NCBI GenBank assembly: GCA_027574665.1
Contig: CM050652.1
Span: 37,405,631 to 37,469,630, forward strand
Length of the DNA: 64,000 bases
Direction: 5' to 3'
Source: Rhynochetos jubatus
Taxonomy: Eukaryota; Chordata; Aves; Eurypygiformes; Rhynochetidae
The notes beneath the pieces were generated by a model. That model saw only the letters and a list, made by a program, of their open reading frames with translations. It was not told the origin of the DNA and ran no database searches. How positions within the stretch are numbered: position 1 is the stretch's first letter; every line of letters starts with the position of its first letter. Below, piece by piece: positions 22,783 to 35,700 of this stretch. A program made the position numbers and the translations under genes.

Positions 22783-25700
22783 GGTATCATGAACTCATTT
22801 GCTGTAGATACCAGGGGTGGCTGGCTCCAGACAGATAGCTTGTAACCCACTTTCTGTCTTACTGGCAGGACCTGGAGAAGAAGTTGCATATTCCTCTGAA
22901 GTATATATCTGGCCTTTGCTAGTTTCTTGGGTCACCACAGCAGTTTATGGTGACGACTTTCTATTAGGGATGCACAGTTATTTTTATGAAGTAGTAGTAG
23001 TTCTCAAGATTCTAGGTCATATCAACCTTTTCACCCGTCATTTTATTCATTAACCTTCTAGTAACTGCAGTGCAAATGTCCTTCATGTTTTCACTTTTTG
23101 CTAAACAAATTATCAGCAGATGGCAAGCCCTCACTGGTACAGCTTAATAACATACCTGTGCTAAACAGACCAGACTTTGATTCTTCAGCCTTTTCCAATG
23201 GGTGCCTCTGCCCTCCTGACTCCTGCCAGCCCACAGGATTACAAGTAATGCTACAAATAATGCAGTCGCATATACAAACCTACATTTATCCACAAACTAC
23301 AAAAACTGTGAGATATTACTCTGCCAGCTACATCATGTCTAGGGAAACTAGATTTGGTGCACACAATTACTTGACTAGCTCCAGTGCCTTCTAATAAGGT
23401 GATTTGAAGGCACTGATTATAGTGGTGTAGCAGAGAGGATCCCCAAGCGTGTCCATGCATTCTCCTCAAGTATGTATACTTTCCAGCCAGGTACAGGACT
23501 TGTTGTCACTAGCAGTGGCCACCACCGCTGCTGCCAGTCCCTGCTAGTGATGGTACCTGGCTTTAGAAACTTGTCTCCCCTCAAAGAGTGCCCATAAATA
23601 TAGTAAGCATGACATCTGAGCGAGCCTTGCTCTAGCTGCCCTCGGTAGATAGCCAACACAAATCTGGCAGTAGGCAGGATCTCATAGTCCTGGACTACCG
23701 CCAGCCTGCATAGCTCCTTGTTCTCCTGGTATTTGTCTGCACTAGGCACACACGGCAGTTGATACAAATACGTTTCTTAGCTGTTTTCAGGTATTGCAAG
23801 GAATCTGTTGTACTGCGTACCTGGTTCTACAGGCTGTTCACAAGGGCAAGAGCTTCTGAACACTCTGTATAAGCCTTTGGTTACTGCAGCTCAGTTTTTC
23901 AGTTGGGATACATGAGAACACTTTAGGGCATGGAATACTACACTGAAACACTGCGGCCTTATGATGCAAAGTGCTGCAGGCATGTGATTTGTATGTGCTA
24001 AAAAAATGTTCTAGTTTATATTGGTTTGAGTATATTGTGTCCATACCACATCAGTTTTATGCCAGGCTAGATATTGCCAGTTCCTCCCAGACAATACAAA
24101 GCCAGTATAAATACCAAATTGTGCACTCTGGATAATTCATCAGAAGCGCCATCGTGTGTTCCTGCTCCATCCGTTTGGACTGGTAGGTGATCCAGTGCCA
24201 CACAAATCAAATCTTAATGATCTTGTCAGCATGTCCTTACTAAAACTGAGGTTCTTCATTGTCTCAGGCTCTCTTCTGTCTGGCATACATATGAGCACAA
24301 AGAAATCTAATATTTACCAGCGCAGCTGTTTCCTACCTCCTTCCCTGTCTGCAGCCCCCCAGGACACCATTCTAATAGAGTTTTGTATAAACAGCAGTTG
24401 GCAAATATCCTGAAGTCCCTTCTAAGGCAGATATGACATCACTGTGACATACATATCTTGGGTTTCTTCAGAAAATTATATCCTCTGGATAATGCCCGCT
24501 CTGAGCAAGCTGAGGGTGTTCCTGGAGGGCCTCATCCATCTCTGGCTGAAGACAGCATCAGTCTTTAGGTCAGCTGCATGGGAGGCAGGTGTGGAGCTAC
24601 AGGCTGAGCCTGGCCCTATCCCTGGTGGTCCTGGGAACAGTCCTGCTGGTCCCTGTTGCTCTTTGTGGACTTGCTAAGTGGGATTTGCCGAACGCAAGGC
24701 TTGTGCGGTTGATCCTGACTCTGTCCTTTCCCAGCTAAAGGAAAGCCACTGCGTAGGGGTGGGCTGAGGCCAGGCACCGGCACGGTGGGAGTTGTTGCTC
24801 AGGTAGGGACCAAGCCTTGGCTGGAAGCAGCTCTCTGGGGCCAGGGGTGGGTTGCAGTTGCAGCCTCCCCACAGCACTGCCTGGGGGCCTTAAAATGGGC
24901 ACAGTGAGCCTTGCTGTGTTTACAGCTGGTTTGCACAAACATGATGCTTTCTAATATTTTCTTTCAATCTGTAGCAGAATTTAAAGTTCCCGATATTGTT
25001 GGAAAGGAAAATGCCACCCAACCAGCAATCTGGTTCTTATCACAGCTGCTCAGTCTCAGTGCCCAAAAGTCAAGTTTCAATCAATTTAGTCTTGGATGCC
25101 TTTTCAATTTCAGATAAACCAGAGCCTTCAGTACTTAACAGCTTTTAGAAAATGTGTGCGATTAACTATGCTACGTTGGGTTCACTTCAAAATACCTGAC
25201 TTGCAGCTGTACACTTCCAAAGATAATTTTATTACAGTTTTTCTTTCCATGACATTACCTGGAACCAAGTCCTGCAATTTCCTTCTCATGAATAGCTCGC
25301 TCAGAAATCAATGGAGTGACCTCAGAGGTATGGCCTGCTAAAGGTATCTCTTTTCTTTCCACAGTCCAGATTAACTGCCTTGCAGGCCAGATCCTCACAC
25401 AGGGTCATTGGGTGAGCATGTCTGTTAAGAGATCTAAAAAGGATTGTGTATTATAAACTTTTCTGTTCTAGTCAGTGGCTTGACCTTGGCCCATGTGAGC
25501 AGTGGCTTGTTGTCATTTACGGGAGCAGTCCGTAGTTGTGAAACCTGGCAAAGCTTTTTCTCAAGTAAATAGACTGTCACAGGTAAAATCTGAATAATTT
25601 TCGTAGTTTGTTAATCTGAAATCTGGAATGGCAGCAAAAGGGTTTGTGATCAAATCATTTACCTCCCAACCTGCAGATGTGCTGGCTCTCACCGTCATTG

Positions 25701-27494
25701 GTTGGGGTGAGCTGTAATTCAGCCCTCAATTACAGTATCCAGTGAAGAGATAAAGTTGTAACTATCCTGTTTAGAAAGTCCCACTGACATCAGGAACAAC
25801 ATTCCTGATGACCTCAAGAGGAGGAAGAGCCGACCTGTTCTGAAGACAGGGATGGTGAAAGCATTAATGTAAATAGCAATACCATAGTAAAGAGCAATAT
25901 CCTAGTAGTGGTACTTAACTGTTTTTAAAGGTCGATTCAGGCAGGCGTTCCACAACTTCTGGTAGCATAACTGAGTTGAAATGGTCTCAGCAGAGCAAAG
26001 CAGTTCTTCATCCCCACTGGGATGTAAAAGTTGCAGGAAAGAAACTATGAGTAGTAGGTATGTTTTTAAATATCAATTTTAGAAATGCATATAGAAGAGT
26101 AGAAGAAACTCATTCTTTTGGCTGAATTATGCCAGAAGTTTCCATTTGGTTTTGGATTTGCACTTATGAAAAAATAGGGTTAACATTTTCAGAGTATCAG
26201 GTGGTTTTTTATGTGTGAATACCTCCCTGAATGCACAGTCTCCATTGCAGCAGCGTGGCAAAGACGGGCTATTTGTGAGTAATTAACACCCATCTGCAAA
26301 ACTGTTGAGGCCACCAAAGCAAGCAGAAAACTATATCCCACCTTGTATTTGGAGAAAAGTTTGGAGAAAAGAAATGCTTTGGGGCAAAGCATTGCTGAAC
26401 AGTAGTAAATACTTAGCAGTATATCCACATGTAGCCTCCAGCGTGGCATTAACCTCCCACCGAGTATTTTCTCTGGTGAATATAATAGTATATGGTAATA
26501 ATTGGAAGATAAATATATCATATGCAATCACTTGACAAAAAAAAGATCTAAATTTTCCAACTAAACAGCTTCAAATTTAAAATAAAAAAGCTTCACTTTG
26601 TTGTTGGGGAAAAAAATAAAAGAAACAGGAGAGCCTCAATCTGCTCTGGTCTTATCAGAAATTAGACTTTGTAGAAATAATATCAGAAAGAAGTTTAAAA
26701 ATTATTTGACTTGTTAATTGACTAGTAGCAACAGGATCCAAGAAGGCAATCCAGCTTGATTGTATTATCACAGATGGTGTATTGGTCTTACTTGAGAAAA
26801 TGGTTATATTTTGTTATGTCTCCATTTTGGGTCTCTCTAAGTGTGGGTCATGCTGGCAGCCTCTGTGAAGTTGTTGCCTTTTCACGCTTAGAAAAATTAT
26901 TTGAGAGTTAATTTTTCATTTTTTTCTTCTGCTCCCTCCCAGACACAGTTATCCTCAAATAAACAGTTTGCTTTTAAAGAAGATGGGGTTTCGATTTCTG
27001 TCACAACATGCTGCATCTGTCCTTAGTTTAACTTGAAAACATAACCGTAGGGCAGCAGCTCTTCCAAGTGATTGTCCTTCTGATCTTTTATATCTGCACT
27101 TGCTCCACCTCTGAGACTGAACACTGAAAGCATGGTATTAAGGCAGTTTCAGGAAACCTATTTCTCACATTTCTTCTGTCTATACAATATTTAATCCTCA
27201 ACAAATGATGCTTTTCTAATCCATGTTTTACATTCATTGAGAACCATGGCTCATCTCTCAGACATACCTCTCACAGTGTTTTGAATTGGATTATTTAAGG
27301 AGCACTGATAAAATGCCTAAAAGCCTTTATTGGCATAGCATCACTTCTGTTAGACTCGGAAGTTGTATTTGCTTCCTGGGCACTTTGGCTAATCCCAGTG
27401 GCAGAAAGGATTGCTGCAAGAAGGATGCATGGCAGAAAAAGAGTCTGGGGACCACACATCAGACAGAGAGCAGAACCAACTACTGAGGTGCTGG
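22783..27494. other. Intergenic
   Basis: No recognised gene. A GC-richer patch lies at about 24490-24880, with no CpG enrichment. A 12-bp tandem duplication (TTTGGAGAAAAG) lies at 26348-26371. Confidence 0.55.
26348..26371. repeat. 12-bp tandem duplication
   Basis: TTTGGAGAAAAG occurs twice in a row. Confidence 0.8.
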
Positions 27495-27543
27495 AGTAAA
27501 GGTTACGTTAGTTAAAGGTTAGTTAACCTTAGTAAAGGTTAAC
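27495..27543. repeat. Cluster of three AGT(T)AAAGGTTA copies with an inverted repeat
   Basis: Direct copies lie at 27495-27505, 27510-27521 and 27531-27541. GTTAACCTT (27522-27530) and AAGGTTAAC (27535-27543) form a perfect 9-bp inverted repeat with a 4-base spacer. AAAGGTTA resembles a nuclear-receptor half site. Confidence 0.7.
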
Positions 27544-28696
27544 AAGAGCTTCTATCAACAGCTTTTGTCAGAAGAACTCATAGGGGATCCCAGTAGTAAT
27601 TTAAAGCTAATCTCCTAACAGTTTCCAGGAAACAATGGAAGAAGCACCATATTTTTGTGACTTGTGAAGCAGCTTAGGGTTTCAGATTGCTTCCTGCCTC
27701 CTCACCAGGGCAAGCCAAATCTTCGATCTCTGAATGGGGACAATGCAGATTTTATGGCACCATGGGTCCTCTGAAGACCTGAGTGCTGACTTTTTTTTCA
27801 GTATTGGCCTGAATCCATTAAACTGCACATGAATGCACAACACTAGAAATTTTCCACTGCAACCTATTCATTAAAACTGCAGTCTGTTCTGTGGCTTGCT
27901 CAGTGCAGAAAGATTGAAGTCAACAATTTCTTCTGTTGTGTTTTGGTCAATAAATCTGCTCGTCCAGATTCATTCCTGGTACAACTCCAGTGCTGCAGTG
28001 TGGATAGATGTTGTCTTTTTTCTCCCTCTCTGAATCAAATTGTACAACCGAAAAGATGAGAAATCTTCCATAGTGCTTTGCTTAAGTGAGGCTGAAAATG
28101 TCATTGAACAAAGACAAATGGAGGAATTTTAATTTCAAATTTACTGCAGGTTTGCTGACAACTGGTTGTTAAGGCGATCTATTCCGGGTTAAGTTTGGAC
28201 AATAATCATAAATCAAAGTGAAGATCAGTTAAATAGAACTATTTAGAAACATTTATTTTTTAAGACAGACCTTTCAGGGCTTCCAGGCAGTGCATGGACT
28301 GTTGACAACTGCAGGATGACTTGGGCAGATGAAGAAGTGGCAGTGAGCGAGAACTGCCCGAGCGAAGCGCTTCTCTATTGTTCTGTTTTATTGCTGCGTT
28401 GCCTCTGGCTTCAGGACCCAGGCAAAGGCCAGCTGGACCGGCACAGGCAGGCAAATTTACAGATGTTAACGCTTACCTTTGGCATTTTCTTTCACCAAAA
28501 ACCGGGATATCATCTGCAGTCTCCTAAGGGCTGATGTGCAGTTTGGAGATGAAAGACAAAATTTACCTGGGCATCCATGGGACAGATGAATAACTTAGGA
28601 CATTGTGCTTTATCATTTAAAATTATACTCATTATCACGGTTTTTCATGGAGAGGTGAAAACCAGTCTGTTGGGTCGCGACACACCGGGACTGTCA

Positions 28697-28710
28697 CCAC
28701 TAGGTGGCAC
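28697..28710 (+). promoter_or_regulatory. Candidate CTCF binding site
   Basis: CCACTAGGTGGCAC matches the CTCF core consensus CCASYAGRKGGCRS at all 14 positions. It lies about 11.6 kb upstream of the MDM1 start. Occupancy is not shown by sequence. Confidence 0.6.
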
Positions 28711-31700
28711 GAACCTGATGCAGCAGAATGTCTGAAGATAGGCCGAAACCATTTAATGCTTTGCTGAACAGCTGCCATCCAGTAAGTGAACAGACTACCA
28801 CCAGCCACCACACTAGCCACCAGCGCACAGGACTCGTCTGGAAAGCCTGCTTCATTCCGGTTTGCACAGCAGATAACAGGGGAAGGAGGATGTGTTTGGA
28901 ACAGAACCGCTGTGTTGCTTCCTCCCCGCTGGCAAACTGAAAATCCATTGCAACTACTAAGTTTTTTCTCTGTTTCTGCAGCAGGTATTCAAAGCACATG
29001 CCTTTTTTCCCACTTGGAGCTACAGTGATGTGGACAGCTAGGACCCACCATAAAAATGAAGCTAGCTGGCTGCCACTGCTGTCCCACTCCCTCTGGCCAT
29101 GGCCACGCAGCTCACTCATGCAACCTTGCTCTCAGACCTCAGGGTTGTAAAATTGAAGTGTCTCAGGAGTGCTTCACCTCCAGGCCAGAGCTGACACTGC
29201 ACTGCGGGTTTGGGGAGAGCTGCTCTCACCGTGACCTCTGAGCAGGATGTCAATCTGGAAGCCTTGGGTGGCTCTCCAAGTAGGTATTAGAGATACCATG
29301 ATATTGCGGTTAAAACAAGTGATCCTCAGGAATTCTTTAGGGATATGCACTCTAATATACTGCTGATCTTTTATTTGGATTTGCTAATATTAAATCCATT
29401 ACTTTAAGCAGCATTTTTAGATAATTGTGATAACTGATCTCTCTGAAAATACAGAAAAGCTGGCCTTGCTGTTGACAACAAAGGAGACTGAGAGCTCCAG
29501 AAATATGTTCTGGTTAGGCTTACAACTCTTGGTTAAGCTTTTGTAACAATTTTTTATGTCTAAAGCATCATGGACATGGAAAGCACTTTAAAGAGAGAGA
29601 ATATGTGCTTTAAATGTGGTATCATATATGCAGAAGGTACTCAAAATAAAGAAAATAGAAGGTTCTTGCACTAAAGCACCTAGGCTTTAAATGAGATTAA
29701 GTGCAGGATAAGATGACAATAAACAAAGGGCTGGATGAAAGGCTGGCAATGGTGAACAGTCCGACTTAATAATATGACCATATCTTATTTCCTCCTCAGA
29801 TTTTTTTAATACAGTAAATTTATTGTAATAGGATTTCTGGACAGCATCCACTTTGAAAGCCTGCACAGAGGTTAGCAATAGAAGATCGGCTGAAAAAAAA
29901 TTGAGGCATGTGAAAGGATTTTAAGGGAGGCTGAGGCTGCAGGAAGCAGAAGATCAGCAACTACTCCTTTAAAAATAGTTTTAACAATTCTCATTTCTTA
30001 TACAGAGAGCATGTCTTAATACACTCCTCTTATATAAGTTCCTGCATCATTTGTGTCAAACGTGAATTTGGGTTGGTTTCCTGGAAGTGTGATGCTACAC
30101 TCGGACACTAGGGTGACAGAGGTCATACACGTGAAGTCAGTCAGAAACTGCATACAAGGGTAAGAAAGAGTTTCCTTACAGGAAACTTGATTTTTGGCAG
30201 AAAACAAAGTTAGTTCTCAATTTTGGCCAAGGAGGTGAAAAAAGGGGGAAATGTTCTTTTATATATATATAACATAGAGGAAAGAAAACTATTTCTGAGA
30301 AAATCTTCATTTTGTCAAAACCTGATTATTCATCAGCACAAGTTTCGGTCAACAATTCTCAAACATCGCTAAAGCCTGTATGTGAATTCTAGCACTGTAA
30401 GTCCCTTGGCTGAGAAGGACAGCTAGAGCCTGAAAAGCACAGCCCTGGACTTCCTCTTAAAAACCTGCTTTGCCCCTTTCCAGCCCAGCCCTTCACATGC
30501 CCCCACCCAGAGTGCAGAAAGATAGAGCGTTTCTTTCTGCACAGCTTTCCTGAGCAAAACAGCTCGTCTGTTGTTCCAGGGCATGTTGCATTTGGATCTG
30601 TGTTAGAGGAACTAATTTCCACCAAATATTCCTGGGAGAATCTCTTACTAGATCTTTTTTTCTGTTGTTTCTAAAAATATAGAGAGAGATCAGCAGCTGG
30701 AAATCTGTTGTCCTAGTAGCAGTAGTTGAATTATTGGTATTTTATTTTCCTGAAGGAAAGTGTTTTCTTATGTCAAAACATTGCATGATAGTGCTGTCTG
30801 AGGTGCTACGCAGAACATCTGTACTCGTTTCCATTAACTGCTAGCGCGCTGGACCAATATTCAAACGCGGTCATTTGTTCTCTGTGATACCACCAAGCTT
30901 CTAAAAGCTGTCTCTAAAAACTGGGTGGTTAATGTGAACCAGGCATTTTTAAATAGATCAGCCAGCCCACCCATGATTATAAGCCTGAACGTAAGGGAGC
31001 ATGTTTTACAAGGTCAATTCCAATTAAAGCTCCTTCTCCCAACCCAAATATCTTTAATCTCCAAAGACTACTTGTATGTATCATTTCACTTATGCAAGCC
31101 TGTTTTGTGATTACTTCCAATCACTTCCCTTCCCGTGGAGCTTTCTCACCCTCATCCACCACCGTTATGAATGCACACTTACAGATGAAACTGGCCCTAG
31201 CCTACCACAGCTGCCTTCCTCGGGTGCTTTTTCGTAGGGCAGCCTTCAAGATGTGATTTAATACTTGGGAACAAGCTGGCATGTGGGAGAAGGGGAAGGA
31301 ACTGCTCAGGTGATGAAGCTTAGTAGATCATAGTCCTGCTATTCTAGTTACTAGTTTTACTTTTTTACTCTACAGTTTATACACAAGTATAAAGTTGCAA
31401 AGATACTTAAAGGAGCACAGGAGAGGGTTTTTTTCGATAGCAGAAATAGAATTAAATTCTAGGCTGAAATATGGCTCAGAGTCAAAACTGATCTTAACAG
31501 GAGACAGGCTCAAATGTCAAGGGCAGATTTTGATCTTAATGCTTTGCATGGAAATCTGAAGTAGCTCCACACTTTGTCAAATGTAGTGTTTTGTTGGACA
31601 CCTCACTGAGCACAGCTTGAATCAAAGTGTGTGTATTTGGTCTTCAATGTTATGATTTGGGTTGCAAAAGAAATGCACTTGTGAACTCTGGCGCAATCCA

Positions 31701-34700
31701 CGACCAAGAACGGAAATTTGTTCTAGGCCATTTTAATTAAAAAATAGGTTTTAAAAATGTTAATACTGCAAAGGTCAATCAGGACACAGACCACTGTATT
31801 ATTTGAACAGGGTAGAAAGGTATCTTTCTCCAAACTCTACCAAAATGTACTGGTTTCTTTCTTACTTTTCAACAGTCATAACAAATGATGGGCTTCTGCA
31901 ACAATTTTATGCCAGGAAAGGGGAGTGATTCCGTCTGATTCATTATTTGCTTCCCTGCTTTGCATCAGCCCAATAGTACAAAGGGAGGTGGGAAACCACT
32001 GGTCTCCTGAGCTGGCTGCCTTCTCCCTGGGGAGCTCTCAGTCAGCAATGAGCTGCCACGTACCCCCCAGCGCACAGGAAGAGGAAGGGCGGGGAGGGAG
32101 GTGGCTGAGCTGGCCATCCTCACATCCCATCCCATCTCCAGCTGCTCTCTAGCCTGGTGGGACACCCGCTCCTTGGGAGATCAGAGCAGTCTTCAGGCTA
32201 TAACTGGCTTTTCTGAGACATCTCTTCCCAGCTCGGGGGGGTGGGGAAAGGGGGCGCAGAAAATCAGGCCCAGTGGAGTTATACCAGTATGCATGAGAGC
32301 AAATTAGGGCCCTGGCTCTTTAGTTTCCTTGTTTTGTGTTGATGATGCAATATGACTAATTTGTTAGGAATAATTGCGCTGCACTCAAATATGGCCCTCT
32401 CAGAAACAGCTTCCCTGCAGGCTCATTAAAGGTAACCTTTTTAGAAAAATGAATGCATTTGCCGTAGTTCCTACGAGCAGAATAGCTCTTTAAGGTCACA
32501 GATACTCCTTTCAAACTGCACCATCTTGCTGATGTGTTATATAAAAGTATTAGGTGGCATTTGAATGGTGCTTTTGAACAGGCCATTTCTTCACCCCTCA
32601 ACAAAAACACATCTAAAACCGTATTTTTTAACAGAAATGGTCTTCTTTCTAGCAGACGTTCCCTCCAGTACTGAGGCTGAGGATTCACTGGTGTGGGGAC
32701 TGTCACTGCACAGTATGCTGGTAGTGGAAAAACCTTGGATTACAGGACTGAATTAACAAAAGCAGATAATTAACTGAAAGCAGATCCCAAGCATACACAG
32801 AACATTTCTAATCAGTGTCTATAAATACAACTGATGGTAAAGGAATCCTGCCTTTGAACTGATAGCTCAGCTCAGATTTGGTTTTAATTGAGTTCAGAGG
32901 TAAGCGGTTTTTTAAAAGGAAGCAGTATTGTAGAAATAATTGGAGTTTGTGTTTTTCCAGTTGGGATCAGTGGTGAATTTTGAAATTCCTCTTCTACTTC
33001 TCTCTGAAAGGTGTGTCAAGTCTGTGAATTTCTAGCATATTTTTCTTTCTTTGGTGTAAGAAGATGACAGTATCTGTATTAGTCCACCTCACCCAAAAAA
33101 CAAGGGGCCGGAAAGGCTTTACACCTGAGTGTCCTACAGGTTCAGTCTCTGTGATTTCTGCAGGTCTAGCAAACCTAGCGCCAAGTCCTAAGCGTGGGTT
33201 TCCTGGGAAAGCTGGTGGTTGGATGAACATGAATAAAAATGGCATAAAACAGCAAATGTTCTGGTACAATATCAGCTTCAAGATAAAAGGAATATCTTTG
33301 AACAGGGAAATATTTTTGGGAATGCCTGAGAAATTTTCCATTGCCCTCATAACAGCTAATTCTGCCTCACTGCTTAGCACCTTATTTTGATTTGAAAAAT
33401 TTATAAGGTCATATTAGAAAACAAGAGGTACTAAGAAAAATACCGTACTAAATTGGTATATTTATTCCATATACCTACACAATGGATGTAGGTTTTGAGG
33501 AGAAAAATAAATATATACATTTGAATGAAGCATTTGTCATGAAAGGTTGCTGCATTGAGTACATTTTTTCAGAATTTACTACAGTCAGTGGGTTAGCAGG
33601 CAAACTGTGCCTGAAATGTTGTTCCAAAGAAGCGCACTTTATTGGAGACTATGTCTGTGCTTCCTTTGCGCAGGAGCTGCCCGTGTTCTGAGAAGTCAGG
33701 AGTTATACATCTTTTGACTAAGGTAGGCCTCTGGAGCAGATGTTGTATTGATCAGATTTCTAGGACACACATCACTGTAGAGTCCAAGTCACCTTAGGCA
33801 GCATATTTCAGAGCTATGTATAAAGAATATTGATTCTTGGACACCCATTTCTAAATGGAGAAAGTGCAACATCTGCATCTTTCTTCTCCCTGAACTTGCA
33901 CCTGGTATTTCTAATTCTTTCTGTGCAGACAGGCTGTAAAGCACTTTCTTGTATCATCCCCTCTGCATGTTTCTAATACCTAATCTCGCTGAAATCAACA
34001 GCAGCCATCTTGATGGGGGCAAGATCAAACCTTGAAGATGTAGATTAAGACCACGGTGAAGGAGAGAGGCTTACACTACTTCTGCTTCATGGTTTCAGAC
34101 TGAGAGCCACTTTCCACTAGTAAACTGTATACAGTGCTTTGTCCAGATAAAAATACTTTGGGAGAAGTCAAAGGATCAGACAGCAAACATCAGCCTTTCA
34201 TCCATTACCCCTACCAGCTCACTCTTAACTGATTCCCAGATTAGGAAATGGGATATCATCACAGAAATAGGGCACAGTAAAACAAAATAATGGTACTGTG
34301 AGAAAAAAGGAGATGTCTCACAGCCCAATCACTTAGATGCCACGGCAGAAGCAAAGGGTTACACTATTACTGGTACTCTCATCAACTTAGCCACCAATAT
34401 TCAAGAAGGCCTGCCTGAAAATTGTTTTCTTCACACATTTTTGCAAGTGCAACTTGCAAGTGCAATGAAAAACATGACCACAGAATAAGTTTAGGTTTAA
34501 ATTAGCAGTAACTGATGTGGAGACGAGACTGTTGTTACGTGATGGTGCTCGGTGACTCATGAATTAAGATGGTCCCTGCAGGGAGCAAACATCCCCCATG
34601 CCCATGCGTAACACACAGTGTTCTGCTTCTTTGAGCAACATACGTATGTCCAGCCTCTCTAGTAAGTCCAAGAAATGGGCCCAGATCACCATGCAGAGGC

Positions 34701-35426
34701 ATATAGCATATTTAAACTTATGACTCAAGTTTTTATCCAGTGTTGAGGACTTTAGACAAGCTGCTCTTGTAATCCACACTGGTAGGCATTAAAATCTTTG
34801 CCTCGTTGACGAATACAGGCTATTTAAAATGTCTTGTGTTAGTAGCACCGGAGTTAGATGATATATGACTAAGTCAGGTGATTATGGAGAGCGAGAGAGT
34901 CTTTATACTAATTGATTGGTTATGTTCTCTATTAAAGTAAGGAGCTCATCCACTATGTTTTAGCTAGGCATATGGAAGGTTTTGAAAGTGCCTTTGGCAT
35001 TAGGAGCTAATATGAAATATATTGCAACATAAAGTTCTTTCAGAAAACCTAGCCCTGTTTATCACAGTGAAGTTAGGAAGTCAGAAAATATTATTTTCAT
35101 GAGCAAAAGGTACAGAATTTGGCCCAATTTTTTATGTACTGCCTGAATGGATCTATGCAAATGCTGCTGCATTTATTTCTGCTTGTAACTAAAAGCAAAT
35201 TTCTTTCCGTGGGAATTTGAATTGTGCCCTGTGTATTATTTACATATGTTGAAAGAAGCATTGATGTACGATAGGAGCCAGTATGAGACTGTAGCAGGGG
35301 AAAGCTGTTAAAACATATACACGCTGAACTCATTAGCTAAATTTATCTTGTATTATTTTTAGTAAAAATCCAGATGACTGTGTATCCCCATTATATCTCC
35401 CTGGGATTGTAAATGATCTATTTGGT
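28711..35426. other. Intergenic
   Basis: AT-rich single-copy sequence with no recognised gene or transposon. A pair of opposite open frames of 108-128 codons at about 32994-33390 overlap each other and look like chance. A 13-bp tandem duplication lies at 34441-34466. Confidence 0.55.
34441..34466. repeat. 13-bp tandem duplication
   Basis: TTGCAAGTGCAAC is followed directly by TTGCAAGTGCAAT. Confidence 0.8.
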
Positions 35427-35451
35427 AAAAAAAAAAAAAAAAAAAAAAAAA
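35427..35451 (+). repeat. Poly-A tract, 25 bases
   Basis: The longest homopolymer noticed in the window. It is not clearly the tail of a retrocopy, since the sequence to its left shows no recognised gene or element. Confidence 0.9.
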
Positions 35452-35539
35452 GGCTTAATAGAAATTTACCTTTCTTATCTTTCTTTCAGAAGTAAGTTTC
35501 ATCCACATTCTAGCACAACACTGAGGGGCCACGGAGACT

Positions 35540-35700
35540 GCCTGTGTAGCTCAGGGTTTGCAGCAGTAGAAAGACCCGCATCAAATCCCACCTTCAGCCT
35601 GCACATCCTGCCCTGCCAGCTGAGTGCCCTTGACCTAAGGCACAGTTACTCTGTCTATAAGGGAACCTCTGCAGTAGAGGAGGCAGGGCAATAAAGTAAG
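35540..35700 (+). mobile_element. MIR-like ancient tRNA-derived SINE, diverged
   Basis: TAGCTCAGGG (35547-35556) resembles a Pol III A box, and GCATCAAATCC (35578-35588) matches 9 of 11 positions of the tRNA B box GGTTCRAATCC at the right spacing. The following GCTGAGTGCCCTTGACCTAA resembles the MIR core (GCTGTGTGACCTTGGGCAAG). Diverged copies of this amniote family are known in birds. The call rests on recall of the consensus, not on an alignment. Confidence 0.4.

Noticed and set aside
32994-33390. Overlapping open frames of 128 codons (minus) and 108 codons (plus)
   Set aside because: Opposite-strand overlap and no recognised protein suggest chance.
35547-35588. tRNA gene suggested by A-box and B-box-like sequences
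   Set aside because: No cloverleaf pairing of acceptor or anticodon stems was seen; a diverged tRNA-derived SINE explains it better.
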